NCBI RefSeq assembly: GCF_001905845.1 | Contig: NZ_LIVZ01000006.1 | Span: 186,001-250,000 of the forward strand | Length of the DNA: 64,000 bases | Source: Streptomyces sp. TSRI0107 | GTDB lineage: Bacteria; Actinomycetota; Actinomycetes; Streptomycetales; Streptomycetaceae | Direction: 5' to 3' | Shown here: positions 24,778 to 32,946 of the stretch, piece by piece | Numbering within the stretch: position 1 is the first letter of the stretch | Layout: the number at the start of each line of letters is the position of its first letter | The notes under the pieces: generated by a model | What the model was told of the DNA's origin: nothing | Databases searched by the model: none | What the model saw: only the letters and a program-made list of their open reading frames with translations | Translations under genes and position numbers: made by a program

Positions 24778-24951
24778 TCACAGGTGGTGGGGCGGCTTCT
24801 CGTCGAGGAACCGCTTCAGGTCGTCGGCGCTGTCGCCGCCCGGCCGGTCGCCCCAGCCGCGGTCCGTGTCGTCGGAGGACTGCTCGTCCAGCGGGTCGTC
24901 GAAGCTCAACGCGGCCTTCGGGTCGCGCGGCTCGGGGGAGGCGGTGCTCAT
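24778..24951 (-). CDS. Small acidic conserved protein (57 aa)
   Basis: A 57-residue protein, MSTASPEPRDPKAALSFDDP at the start and DLKRFLDEKPPHHL at the end, very rich in Asp and Pro. The third codon positions are strongly G/C, as in real Streptomyces genes, and the frame is closed by a stop just before the mscL end, so I call it a gene. It lies between mscL and the LtrA gene on the opposite strand. No function can be assigned. Confidence 0.65.
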   Translation of the reverse strand: MSTASPEPRDPKAALSFDDPLDEQSSDDTDRGWGDRPGGDSADDLKRFLDEKPPHHL

Positions 24952-25013
24952 GGCCCCAGGGTACGGCCTGCGGGGAAACCGGCCCGCGGTCCCTTCGAGT
25001 GCACTCCCCCCGC

Positions 25014-25033
25014 CTTGTGAACTCGATCACAAG
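25014..25033. promoter_or_regulatory. Perfect CRP-type operator upstream of LtrA gene
   Basis: CTTGTGA-ACTCGA-TCACAAG is a perfect dyad with the TGTGA-N6-TCACA core of cAMP receptor protein sites. It ends 33 bp before the LtrA start codon. Streptomyces Crp is known to use the same core. Binding is inferred. Confidence 0.55.
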
Positions 25034-25066
25034 ATTTTTCGTCCGGTTTCTGCTCTGCTGGGGCTT

Positions 25067-26308
25067 ATGACCTCCAGTTCGACTCCGCGGCCCGCTCACG
25101 CGGGCGGACACACCCCCGGACGGCCGCCGTTGCGCCGGCTCACCGCGCGGGGCCGGGACGAGGCGCACCGCGTCGCCTCTCCGCTGGAGCTGTTCTTCGA
25201 CCTGTGTTTCGTCGTGGCGGTCGCCCAGGCCGGCCTGCAGCTGGTGCACGCCGTCGCCGAGCACCACGCGGGCGAGGGCATCCTGAACTACGCGATGGTG
25301 TTCTTCGCCATCTGGTGGGCCTGGATGAACTTCACCTGGTTCGCCTCGGCCTACGACAACGACGACGTCCTGTACCGCGTGGTCACCCTGGTCCAGATCG
25401 CCGGAGTCCTGGTCCTGGCGGCCGGGGTGTCACGGGCCTTCGACGAGCACGACTTCGTCACCGTCTGGCTCGGGTATCTGATCATGCGGCTGGCGATGGT
25501 CGCGCAGTGGCTGCGGGCCGCGAGATCCGCGACCGGCGCGGAACGGACGACGGCGGTGCGGTACGCGGTCGGCGTGCTGATCTGCCAGGTCGGCTGGCTG
25601 GGACTGGTGCTCCTGCCGGAGCCCGCCCGGCCTTGGCTGTTCCTCGTGATGGTGATCGCGGAACTGTGCGTGCCCGTCCTCGCCGAGCGGGGCTTCGAGA
25701 CGACCTGGCATCCGCACCACATCGCCGAGCGGTACGGACTGTTCACGATCATCGTGCTCGGCGAGACCATCGCCGCCGCGACGGTGGCCGTGCAGTCCGG
25801 TGTGGCGGAGAACGACGCGCTGGGTGAGCTGCTGCCGATCGCGGCGGGCGGCCTGCTGATCGTGTTCTCCGCGTGGTGGATCTACTTCGTGGTGCCGATC
25901 GCCGGCCGTCTGCGCTCCAACAGACAGGCGTTCCTCTGGGGCTACGGCCACTACGTGATCTTCGCTGCCGCCGCCGCGATCGGCGCGGGGCTGGAGGTCG
26001 CGGTCGAGCAGGCGGTCGGCGCGGCGCACATCTCCACCCTGTCCGCGTCCGCCGCCGTGACGCTGCCGACGGCCCTCTACCTGCTCGCCGTGTGGGCGCT
26101 GCACTCCCGCCACTTCAAGGTGGGCATCGCCCAGCAGACGGTGCTGCCGGTGACCGCCCTGCTGGTCATCTGCTGCAGCTTCCTCGGCGACTGGGCGGTC
26201 CTCGCGGCGGGCGTGGTGACGGCGCTGGCGGTGGTGGCCGGGGAGACGCTGACGGCGCGCAGAGCCGCCCGGGGGCGCGGGGCGAAGGCATCCACGTCGG
26301 CGGTCTGA
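25067..26308 (+). CDS. Low temperature requirement protein A (LtrA) family membrane protein
   Basis: A 413-residue integral membrane protein with about 11-12 helices. The family hallmark VASPLELFFDLCFVVAVAQ is at residues 36-54, and HHIAERYGLFTIIVLGETI lies in the middle. The biochemical role of LtrA proteins is not settled; the founder was found in Listeria as needed for growth in the cold. ATG at 25067, with a perfect CRP-like palindrome just upstream. Confidence 0.9.
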   Translation: MTSSSTPRPAHAGGHTPGRPPLRRLTARGRDEAHRVASPLELFFDLCFVVAVAQAGLQLVHAVAEHHAGEGILNYAMVFFAIWWAWMNFTWFASAYDNDDVLYRVVTLVQIAGVLVLAAGVSRAFDEHDFVTVWLGYLIMRLAMVAQWLRAARSATGAERTTAVRYAVGVLICQVGWLGLVLLPEPARPWLFLVMVIAELCVPVLAERGFETTWHPHHIAERYGLFTIIVLGETIAAATVAVQSGVAENDALGELLPIAAGGLLIVFSAWWIYFVVPIAGRLRSNRQAFLWGYGHYVIFAAAAAIGAGLEVAVEQAVGAAHISTLSASAAVTLPTALYLLAVWALHSRHFKVGIAQQTVLPVTALLVICCSFLGDWAVLAAGVVTALAVVAGETLTARRAARGRGAKASTSAV

Positions 26309-26365
26309 GCGCACCGCGCGGAGAGCCGGCCCTCGCGCGGGCCGGAGCACGTGAGACTTGTCCCC

Positions 26366-27388
26366 ATGACTGTGGACGCTCTGACGGACGTGACAGGCCT
26401 GCGGGTGGGACACGCGACGCGCGTCGGTGACGGCTGGCTCACCGGCGCCACCGTCGTCCTCGCCCCGGAGGGCGGAGCCGTCGCCGCCGTGGACGTACGC
26501 GGCGGCGGCCCCGGCACCAAGGAGACCGACGCGCTCGATCCGCGCAACCTGGTGCAGAAGGTCGAGGCGATCGTGCTGACCGGCGGCAGCGCGTACGGGC
26601 TCGACGCGGCGTCCGGGGTGATGGCCTGGCTGGAGGAACAGGCGCGCGGGATCCGCGTCGGGGCGGACCCCGCGCACGTCGTGCCGGTCGTGCCCGCCGC
26701 GTGCGTCTTCGACCTGGGCCGCGGTGGCGACTTCCGGGCCAGGCCCGACGCGGCCGTGGGCCGGGAGGCGGTCGAGGCGGCCGCGGCCGGCGGGCTCGGC
26801 GCCCCGGTGCCGGAGGGGTGCGTGGGCGCCGGGACGGGAGCCGTGGTGGGGGTGCTGAAGGGCGGCGTCGGCACCGCGAGCACCGTGCTCGGCTCCGGGA
26901 TCACGGTGGCGGCGCTGGTGGTGGCCAACGCGGTGGGGTCCGTACTGGATCCCGGGACGGGGGTGCTGTACGGGGAGTTGTTCCAGGGGCGGGTGGACTA
27001 TCCCGAGGCGCGGGTCCACGAGGCCGCGCGGGGGCGTATCGCCGAGGCGGAGGCCCGGAACGTGCCACCTCCGCTGAACACCACGCTCGCGGTGGTCGCC
27101 ACCGACGCGGAGCTGACGAAGGCGCAGGCGCAGAAGCTGGCGGGCACGGCGCACGACGGCATCGCGCGCGCTGTCCGGCCGGTGCACCAGCTCAACGACG
27201 GCGACACGGTGTTCGCGCTGGCGACGGGGTCGCGGCCACTCGACGCCGGGAGCCCGCTCGCGCTCAACGACCTGCTCGCCGCGGGCGCGGACCTGGTGAC
27301 GCGGGCGATCGTGCGAGCCGTACGCGCCGCGCAGCCGGTGGACGGTCCGGGCGGTGCGTGGCCTTCGTACCGGGAGTTGTACGGGTGA
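26366..27388 (+). CDS. P1 family peptidase (DmpA/BapA-like)
   Basis: A 340-residue N-terminal-nucleophile aminopeptidase of the DmpA family, releasing N-terminal D-, L- or beta-amino acids. The N-terminal GLRVGHATRVGDGWLTG, LTGGSAYGLDAASGV and CVGAGTGAVVGVLKGG blocks are typical. The self-cleavage region is PPLNTTLAVVATDA (about 237-250), with a Thr as the new N-terminus instead of the Ser of DmpA. The ATG at 26366 was chosen over an upstream GTG. A 17-bp tandem duplication spans the stop codon. Confidence 0.87.
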   Translation: MTVDALTDVTGLRVGHATRVGDGWLTGATVVLAPEGGAVAAVDVRGGGPGTKETDALDPRNLVQKVEAIVLTGGSAYGLDAASGVMAWLEEQARGIRVGADPAHVVPVVPAACVFDLGRGGDFRARPDAAVGREAVEAAAAGGLGAPVPEGCVGAGTGAVVGVLKGGVGTASTVLGSGITVAALVVANAVGSVLDPGTGVLYGELFQGRVDYPEARVHEAARGRIAEAEARNVPPPLNTTLAVVATDAELTKAQAQKLAGTAHDGIARAVRPVHQLNDGDTVFALATGSRPLDAGSPLALNDLLAAGADLVTRAIVRAVRAAQPVDGPGGAWPSYRELYG

Positions 27389-27405
27389 GGGAGTTGTACG
27401 GGTGA
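27372..27405. repeat. 17-bp tandem duplication at a stop codon
   Basis: GGGAGTTGTACGGGTGA occurs twice back to back (27372-27388, 27389-27405). The first copy contains the peptidase stop codon, so the duplication leaves the protein unchanged. Confidence 0.9.
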
Positions 27406-27561
27406 GGGGAAGGGGTACCGGGAAGTGGCCGGTAAGTGGCGTCCGAATGCCGGCGGGGACTGCCAAGGGCCATCTGATCAGGGGTTTTTGACTGGCCGTC
27501 GGATCGCGAGGGAACTTTCCGGGCGGCCCGTCCGTTTTCCCGGCGTACGTTTTCTCGGTTC

Positions 27562-27578
27562 CCGGACACGATGTCCGG
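27562..27578. promoter_or_regulatory. Inverted repeat upstream of 27635 gene
   Basis: CCGGACA-CGA-TGTCCGG, perfect 7-bp arms, lies about 57 bp before the start of the conserved gene at 27635. It is a plausible operator, with no known match. Confidence 0.4.
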
Positions 27579-27634
27579 CCGAGGGGCTACGGTATGCACC
27601 CACTAGGTGACATGCAGCAACGCCGGGAGAAGCC

Positions 27635-28381
27635 TTGAGCGTTCCGTACGAGACCGCAGCGTACGAACCACCCGAGTCGCCCGAGTCTCCGGAGGAGCAT
27701 CTCGCGCGACTGCTCGGCCGCGCCCTGAACTCGTTCGAACTGCCCGACGAGACGGTCAGGCGCCTCGACAGCGCGCTGGCACACGACAGTTCGCTGCACT
27801 CCGCGCACCACAGCGCCGGCCTGCACCGCGAGACGTACCGGCACACCTGGCTGCTCGCCGACGGCTCGGCGCTCACCCTGTGGGAGCTCGTCCACAACAC
27901 CGCGCGGGGCCGCGCGGTCCAGCACGAGGTGTACGTCGACGAGGAGGAGCTGCGCGCGGCGACCACGCGGCTGCCGCTGCCGACGGAGGCCCCGGACTTC
28001 GAACTGCCGGTGCTGGTGCAGCTGCCCCCGGTGAGGGGACCGCGGCACTCGTATGCGCCGGACGACTCCGCGGACCACGCGCGCCGGCTGCTGCGCCGCG
28101 CGGAGAACCCGGACCGGCCGGGGGCGGAGACGGCGGCGCTGCTGGCCACGGCGTGCGCGCACCAGATCACGCAGGCCTTCGGGCGGCCGTGCCGTGCGGG
28201 CCGGGCCGGACTGGGCTTCTCGCTCTACGAGCACGCGTTCCTGCTGCGCGACGGCGCGGAGATCTCCCTGTGGGAGGTCGAGCACACGGCCACGCCCGAC
28301 GGGCGGCACATGTGCGAGGTGTACACGTCCGAGGGCGCGGCGCGGGAGGCGATGGAGCGCCGGGCGGCGCAGCTGTCCTGA
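27635..28381 (+). CDS. Conserved Streptomyces protein with duplicated domain (DUF6227-like)
   Basis: A soluble 248-residue protein. Two halves resemble each other: HTWLLADGSALTLWELVHNT...HEVYVDEEELRAA (about 69-108) and HAFLLRDGAEISLWEVEHTA...CEVYTSEGAAREA (about 198-237), so it arose by internal duplication. No catalytic motif is seen. The start is TTG at 27635 with GGAG 5 nt upstream. I believe this is the DUF6227 family known from actinobacteria, whose function is unknown. Neighbours give no clear hint. Confidence 0.75.
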   Translation: MSVPYETAAYEPPESPESPEEHLARLLGRALNSFELPDETVRRLDSALAHDSSLHSAHHSAGLHRETYRHTWLLADGSALTLWELVHNTARGRAVQHEVYVDEEELRAATTRLPLPTEAPDFELPVLVQLPPVRGPRHSYAPDDSADHARRLLRRAENPDRPGAETAALLATACAHQITQAFGRPCRAGRAGLGFSLYEHAFLLRDGAEISLWEVEHTATPDGRHMCEVYTSEGAAREAMERRAAQLS

Positions 28382-28391
28382 GCGGGGCGGC

Positions 28392-28673
28392 TCAGTGGCC
28401 GTGGCCGAGCTGCCGTACCAGTCCCGCGAAGGCGTCCTGCTCCGCCGGGGTCAGTTCGACCGACTCCAGCTCGGGGGCGCTCCGACGTTGTTCGGGGAGC
28501 GCGGCGAGGGGGCGCGTGCCGGTGCGGGCGGCGGCGGCCCGTGTGCCGGTGTCCGTGGCGGGCCGGGAGCGTACCTGGCGCAGCAGACGGGTCAGGCCGA
28601 CCACCCAGGCGACGGCCGCCAGGACGAGGAAGGCTACGCCCCCCAACTGCAGGATCGAGACGTGCTCAGGCAT
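28392..28673 (-). CDS. Small membrane protein
   Basis: A 93-residue protein with one membrane helix at residues 7-30 (SILQLGGVAFLVLAAVAWVVGL) and a cytoplasmic tail ending in a helix ELTPAEQDAFAGLVRQLGHGH. No known function. ATG at 28673, without a clear ribosome site. It lies between the convergent duplicated-domain gene and the end of the fru operon. Confidence 0.7.
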   Translation of the reverse strand: MPEHVSILQLGGVAFLVLAAVAWVVGLTRLLRQVRSRPATDTGTRAAAARTGTRPLAALPEQRRSAPELESVELTPAEQDAFAGLVRQLGHGH

Positions 28674-28690
28674 ACGGCCCAGTAGACATG

Positions 28691-28728
28691 AGATCACGGT
28701 CCGGGACATCGATCCCGGACCGTGATCT
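28691..28728. terminator. Terminator of the fru operon
   Basis: Perfect 16-bp arms (AGATCACGGTCCGGGA at 28691-28706, complement at 28713-28728) with loop CATCGA lie about 60 bp past the fruA stop codon on its downstream side. Confidence 0.85.
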
Positions 28729-28789
28729 ATGTCGCAGGTGCCGTGAACCGCTCAGCGGCACCGCAAAGGGACATCCCCTCTTCCCGCTC

Positions 28790-30925
28790 CTACGCGGCCA
28801 CCGGCTGCTTGGTCGCGGCCGTCGCGGCGGCGGGGTCGTCGGCCGCCGGGGCGGTCCCGGCTTCGAGTGCCCGCTTGCGCAGGCCCTTCAGCAGGATCAC
28901 CAGGCCGGCGGTGACCGCCGTACCGGCCGCGATGGCCAGCAGGTACAGGAACGGCTTGCCGATCAGGAAGGTGACCCAGATGCCGCCGTGCGGGGCGCGC
29001 AGCGTGGAGCCGAACGCCATGGCGAGGGAGCCGGTGACGGCGCCGCCCGCCATGGCGGCGGGGATGACCCGCAGCGGGTCGGCGGCCGCGAACGGGATGG
29101 CGCCCTCGGAGATGAAGGAGGCGCCGAGGACCCAGGCGGCCTTGCCGTTCTCGCGTTCGGCGGGGGTGAACAGCTTCTTGCGCAGGGTGGTGGCGAGCGC
29201 CATGCCCAGCGGCGGAACCATGCCCGCGGCCATCACGGCGGCCATGATCTTCATCGCGGAGTCGCTGGGGGCGGCGACGGAGATGCCGGCCGCGGCGAAG
29301 GTGTACGCGACCTTGTTGACGGGACCGCCGAGGTCGAAGCACATCATCAGGCCGAGCAGGGCGCCGAGGAGGACGGCGTTGGCACCCGACAGGCCGTTCA
29401 GCCAGTCGGTCAGGCCCTGCTGCGCCTTGGAGATCGGCTTGCCGATGACCACGAACATCAGGAAGCCGACGACCGCCGACGACACCAGCGGGATCACCAC
29501 CACCGGCATGATGCCGCGCAGCGCCGCGGGGATGTTGACGCGCTGGATGGCGAGGACGACGCCACCGGCGAGCAGACCGGCCACCAGACCGCCGAGGAAG
29601 CCGGCGCCGATGCCCATGGAGATCGCGCCGCCGACGAAGCCCGGCACCAGACCTGGCCGGTCGGCCATGCCGTACGCGATGTACCCGGCGAGGACCGGGA
29701 CGAGGAACTCGAAGGCGGTCGCGCCGATCTGGAAGAACAGCGCGCCCCAGCTGTCGGCCTGGCCCCAGTCGAAGTGTTCGATGACGGACTGGGCCTCGTT
29801 GATCTGGTAGCCGCCGATCGCGAAGCCGAGGGCGATGAGCAGACCGCCGGCGGCGACGAACGGGACCATGTAGCTGACGCCGGACATCAGCCACTTGCGC
29901 AGCTTGGTGCCGTAGCCCTCGCCGGGCTCACCGGCGCGCTCCACCGGCGTGCCGCCGGGCTTGGCGGCGCTCGTCACCTCGCCGCGCGCCGCCTTCTCGC
30001 GCACCTCGGCGATGAGTGCGGCGGGGCGGTTGATGCCCGCCTTCACTCCGACGTCGACGGTGGGCTTGCCGGCGAAGCGGTCCTTCTCGCGGACGGGGAC
30101 GTCGTGGGCGAAGATCACGCCGTCCGCCGCTGCGACGACGGCCGGGTCGAGCCGGGTGAAGCCGGCCGAGCCCTGGGTCTCGACGAGGACTTCGACGCCC
30201 GCCTCACGGCCGGCGTTCTCCAGGGACTCGGCGGCCATGTAGGTGTGGGCGATGCCGGTGGGGCAGGAGGTGACGGCGACGATACGGAAGGGGCGCTCGC
30301 CCTCTCCGGTCGCGCGCTCTCCGGACGCGCCCTCTCCGGTCGCGCTCTCGACGCGCGCGGCGCCTTCCGCGGCCTCCGCGCGCTCCGCGCCTCCCGCCTC
30401 GGTGGTGTCCGTGGCGGCGTCGGCGGAGGCCGCCACCGGCGCCGCCACGGAGTCTTCGGTGCCGCCCTCGGCCGCCGCCTCGGGCTCCTCCCCGCGGATG
30501 AGCGCCGCCGCGGCCGACGGGTCGCCGACCCCGCGCAGAGCGTCGGTGAACTCGGAGTTCATCAGCTGCCGGGCGAGCGACGACAGGATCGACAGATGGG
30601 CGTCGTCGGCACCGGCGGGCGCGGCGATCAGGAAGATCAGGTCGGCCGGGCCGTCCGGGGCGCCGAAGTCGATGCCGCCGGCGCTGCGCCCGAACGCGAG
30701 CGTCGGCTCGGTGACGTGCGGGCTGCGGCAGTGCGGGATGCCGATGCCGCCGTCGAGGCCGGTCGGCATCTGCGCCTCGCGCGCGGCCACGTCGAAGAGG
30801 AAGCCCTCCAGGTCGGTCACCCGGCCCAGGGCGACCATGCGCTGGGCGAGGGCGCGGGCCGCCGCTTCCTTGGTGTCGGCGGACAGGTCGAGGTCGACCA
30901 GTTCCGCGGTGATCATGTCGCTCAT
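28790..30925 (-). CDS. fruA: Fructose-specific PTS EIIABC
   Basis: A 711-residue fructose permease of the phosphotransferase system, with EIIA, EIIB and EIIC in one chain. EIIA has the phospho-accepting His65 in GIGIPHCRS. A disordered Ala/Glu linker (about 148-210) follows. EIIB has phospho-Cys221 in VTSCPTGIAHT. EIIC (about 345-690) has about 9-10 membrane helices. It takes up fructose as fructose-1-phosphate, the substrate of fruK upstream. It is the third gene of fruR-fruK-fruA and is separated from fruK by 184 bp of strongly G/C-skewed sequence. Confidence 0.96.
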   Translation of the reverse strand: MSDMITAELVDLDLSADTKEAAARALAQRMVALGRVTDLEGFLFDVAAREAQMPTGLDGGIGIPHCRSPHVTEPTLAFGRSAGGIDFGAPDGPADLIFLIAAPAGADDAHLSILSSLARQLMNSEFTDALRGVGDPSAAAALIRGEEPEAAAEGGTEDSVAAPVAASADAATDTTEAGGAERAEAAEGAARVESATGEGASGERATGEGERPFRIVAVTSCPTGIAHTYMAAESLENAGREAGVEVLVETQGSAGFTRLDPAVVAAADGVIFAHDVPVREKDRFAGKPTVDVGVKAGINRPAALIAEVREKAARGEVTSAAKPGGTPVERAGEPGEGYGTKLRKWLMSGVSYMVPFVAAGGLLIALGFAIGGYQINEAQSVIEHFDWGQADSWGALFFQIGATAFEFLVPVLAGYIAYGMADRPGLVPGFVGGAISMGIGAGFLGGLVAGLLAGGVVLAIQRVNIPAALRGIMPVVVIPLVSSAVVGFLMFVVIGKPISKAQQGLTDWLNGLSGANAVLLGALLGLMMCFDLGGPVNKVAYTFAAAGISVAAPSDSAMKIMAAVMAAGMVPPLGMALATTLRKKLFTPAERENGKAAWVLGASFISEGAIPFAAADPLRVIPAAMAGGAVTGSLAMAFGSTLRAPHGGIWVTFLIGKPFLYLLAIAAGTAVTAGLVILLKGLRKRALEAGTAPAADDPAAATAATKQPVAA

Positions 30926-30953
30926 CGCGGGCTCCTTAGCTCGCGTATCGCCC

Positions 30954-31015
30954 GGGGAGTGGGGTGGGCGGGGGAGGGGACGGGGGTTCGGTGGGGGGTT
31001 GCGGGGGTGGGGAGA
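30954..31015 (+). other. G-rich tract with quadruplex potential between fruK and fruA
   Basis: The plus strand between fruK and fruA holds about nine runs of three or more G within about 60 nt (GGGG, GGGGTGGG, GGGGG and so on). The fru transcript here is C-rich, so a G-quadruplex could form on the template DNA strand. The 184-bp gap has no convincing gene; the small leftward frame there lacks typical coding bias. Confidence 0.6.
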
Positions 31016-31109
31016 CGGAGATCCGGACGACTGGGGCGGGTGGGAAGGGCCCGCCTCAGTGCGGCTCGTGGGGAGTGAGCCGGTCCGGACAGCGAGGACG
31101 TACGCCGCG

Positions 31110-32057
31110 TCATGACACGGCCTCCTTCAGCACACGGTCCACCGGGACGTCCGCCGTCACCGACACCGCGGCCGGGTTCAGGTCGGACGGCGTCGGCATC
31201 ACGCTGCCGGGGAGCTGGACGGCCGCCGCGCCGTGGGCGATCGCGGAGGCCAGGGCGTGGGGGCCGCTGCCGCCGGCGATGAGGAAGCCGGCGAGGGAGG
31301 AGTCACCGGCGCCGACGTTGCTGCGTACGGCGTCGACGTGGGCGCTGCCGAACCAGGTGCCCGCGTCGTCCACGAGGAGCTGCCCGTCGGCGCCCAGGCT
31401 CGCGAGCACGGCGCGCGCGCCCCGCTCACGCAATTCCTCGGCGGCCTTCAGCGCGTCGCCCACCGTGGCCAGGGGGCGTCCGACGGCTGCCGCGAGTTCC
31501 TCGGCGTTCGGCTTCACCACGTCGGGCCGCGCGCGCAGCGCCTCCAGCAGCGCGCTTCCCGAGGTGTCCAGCGCGATGCGCGCGCCGCCGGCGTGCGCCC
31601 GGGTGACGACATCGGCGTACCAGGACGGCGCGAGCCCCCGGGGCAGACTCCCGCAGCAGGCGATCCAGTCCGCGTCACGGGACTGCTCGCGCACCGTCTC
31701 CAGCAGCAGTTCCTGCTCGGCCGGCGAGAGTTGGGGACCCGGTGCGTTGATCTTCGTGAGCACCCCGTCCGACTCGGCGAGCGCGATGTTGGAGCGGGTG
31801 GCGCCGGCGATCGGCACCGGCGCGACCTCGATGCCCTGCGCGTCGAGCAGATCCGCGACGAGCGCGCCCGGCGCACCACCCAAGGGCAGCACCGCGACCG
31901 TGCGCCGCCCGGCGGCCGCGACGGCGCGCGAGACGTTCACGCCCTTGCCGCCGGGATCCACGCGCTCGGTCTCGGCACGGATGACCTCACCGCGCCGCAG
32001 GGCGTGCACCTCATAGCTGCGGTCGAGGGACGGGTTGGGGGTGACGGTGAGGATCAT
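31110..32057 (-). CDS. fruK: 1-phosphofructokinase
   Basis: A 315-residue PfkB-family kinase turning fructose-1-phosphate and ATP into fructose-1,6-bisphosphate. The N-terminal TVTPNPSLDRSYEV, the PGGKGVNVSRA motif (sugar site) and the C-terminal NVGAGDSSLAGFL with the catalytic Asp are typical of FruK. The ATG at 32057 overlaps the fruR stop by 4 nt, indicating coupled translation. Confidence 0.95.
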   Translation of the reverse strand: MILTVTPNPSLDRSYEVHALRRGEVIRAETERVDPGGKGVNVSRAVAAAGRRTVAVLPLGGAPGALVADLLDAQGIEVAPVPIAGATRSNIALAESDGVLTKINAPGPQLSPAEQELLLETVREQSRDADWIACCGSLPRGLAPSWYADVVTRAHAGGARIALDTSGSALLEALRARPDVVKPNAEELAAAVGRPLATVGDALKAAEELRERGARAVLASLGADGQLLVDDAGTWFGSAHVDAVRSNVGAGDSSLAGFLIAGGSGPHALASAIAHGAAAVQLPGSVMPTPSDLNPAAVSVTADVPVDRVLKEAVS

Positions 32058-32815
32058 GCGCGCACTACTTCCGTGCCGCCGCGCTCGATGGCGGCGGCGT
32101 CTTCGTTGCTCAGCCCGCTGTCGGTGATCAGCAGGTCCACGTCGCTCAGGTCACCGAAGCGGGCGAAGTGCTCCTGGCCGTGCTTGGAGGAGTCGGCGAG
32201 CAGCACGACCCGGCGGGCCGCGGCCATCGCCGCCCGCTTCACCGCGGCCTCGGCGAGGTCGGGGGTGGTCAGGCCGTGCTCGGCGGAGAAGCCGTTGGCC
32301 GCGACGACGAGGACGTCGGCGCGGATCTCGCCGTAGGCCCGCAGCGCCCAGGCGTCGACGGCGGCGCGCGTGCGGTGCCGTACGCGCCCTCCGACGAGGT
32401 GGAGCTGGATACCGGGGTGGTCGGCGAGGCGGGCCGCGATGGGCAGGCTGTGCGTGACGACGGTGAGCGCCGTCTCCAGCGGGACGGCGGCGGCCAGGCG
32501 CGCCACCGTCGTACCGGCGTCGAGGATGAGCGTGCCCTCGGCGGGCAGTTCCGCGAGGGCGGCCTTGGCGATCCGGTCCTTCTCGTCGGTGGCCGTGGAC
32601 TCGCGCTCGGCGAGGTCCGGCTCGAAGTCGAGGCGTCCGACGGGGATCGCCCCGCCGTGCACGCGGCGGACCAGGCCGGCGCGGTCGAGGGCCTTCAGGT
32701 CGCGGCGGATGGTCTCCGCCGTGACCTGGAACTCCTCGGCCAGCGACACGACGTCCACCCGGCCGCCGTCACGGGCGAGCCGGAGGATCTCCTGCTGCCG
32801 CTCCGGTGCGTACAT
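32054..32815 (-). CDS. fruR: DeoR-family repressor of the fructose operon
   Basis: A 253-residue DeoR/GlpR-type regulator. The N-terminal helix-turn-helix is RQQEILRLARDGGRVDVVSLAEEFQVTAETIRRDL in sense, with the RRVHGGA hinge. The C-terminal sugar-phosphate sensor domain contains LDAGTT, THSLPIA and ANGFSAEHGLT. Its position as first gene of fruR-fruK-fruA makes fructose-1-phosphate the expected inducer. A pair of direct repeats lies upstream. Confidence 0.93.
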   Translation of the reverse strand: MYAPERQQEILRLARDGGRVDVVSLAEEFQVTAETIRRDLKALDRAGLVRRVHGGAIPVGRLDFEPDLAERESTATDEKDRIAKAALAELPAEGTLILDAGTTVARLAAAVPLETALTVVTHSLPIAARLADHPGIQLHLVGGRVRHRTRAAVDAWALRAYGEIRADVLVVAANGFSAEHGLTTPDLAEAAVKRAAMAAARRVVLLADSSKHGQEHFARFGDLSDVDLLITDSGLSNEDAAAIERGGTEVVRA

Positions 32816-32888
32816 GTCCGTTCGCCTCCGACTGATGCCCGAACGTGTGGGGTTTCACTCGGAGGCTACGCCGCGATTTCCGGAAAGT

Positions 32889-32911
32889 AAACGGGTTCGG
32901 GCACAAACGGG
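32889..32911. promoter_or_regulatory. Direct repeats upstream of fruR, probable operator
   Basis: AAACGGG occurs at 32889-32895 and 32905-32911, 16 bp apart (CCCGTTT twice on the transcribed strand), inside AAACGGG-TTCGGGCAC-AAACGGGCA. It lies about 75-95 bp before the fruR start. Paired direct repeats are typical of DeoR-family sites. Confidence 0.5.
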
Positions 32912-32946
32912 CATGGTCGGGCGCCCAGAGGAGGGCGCCGAGGACT

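Noticed and set aside
30922..31113. 63-aa minus-strand gene between fruK and fruA
   Set aside because: Composition (Pro/Arg/Ser-rich) follows from the C-rich tract; no ribosome site and no known homologue.
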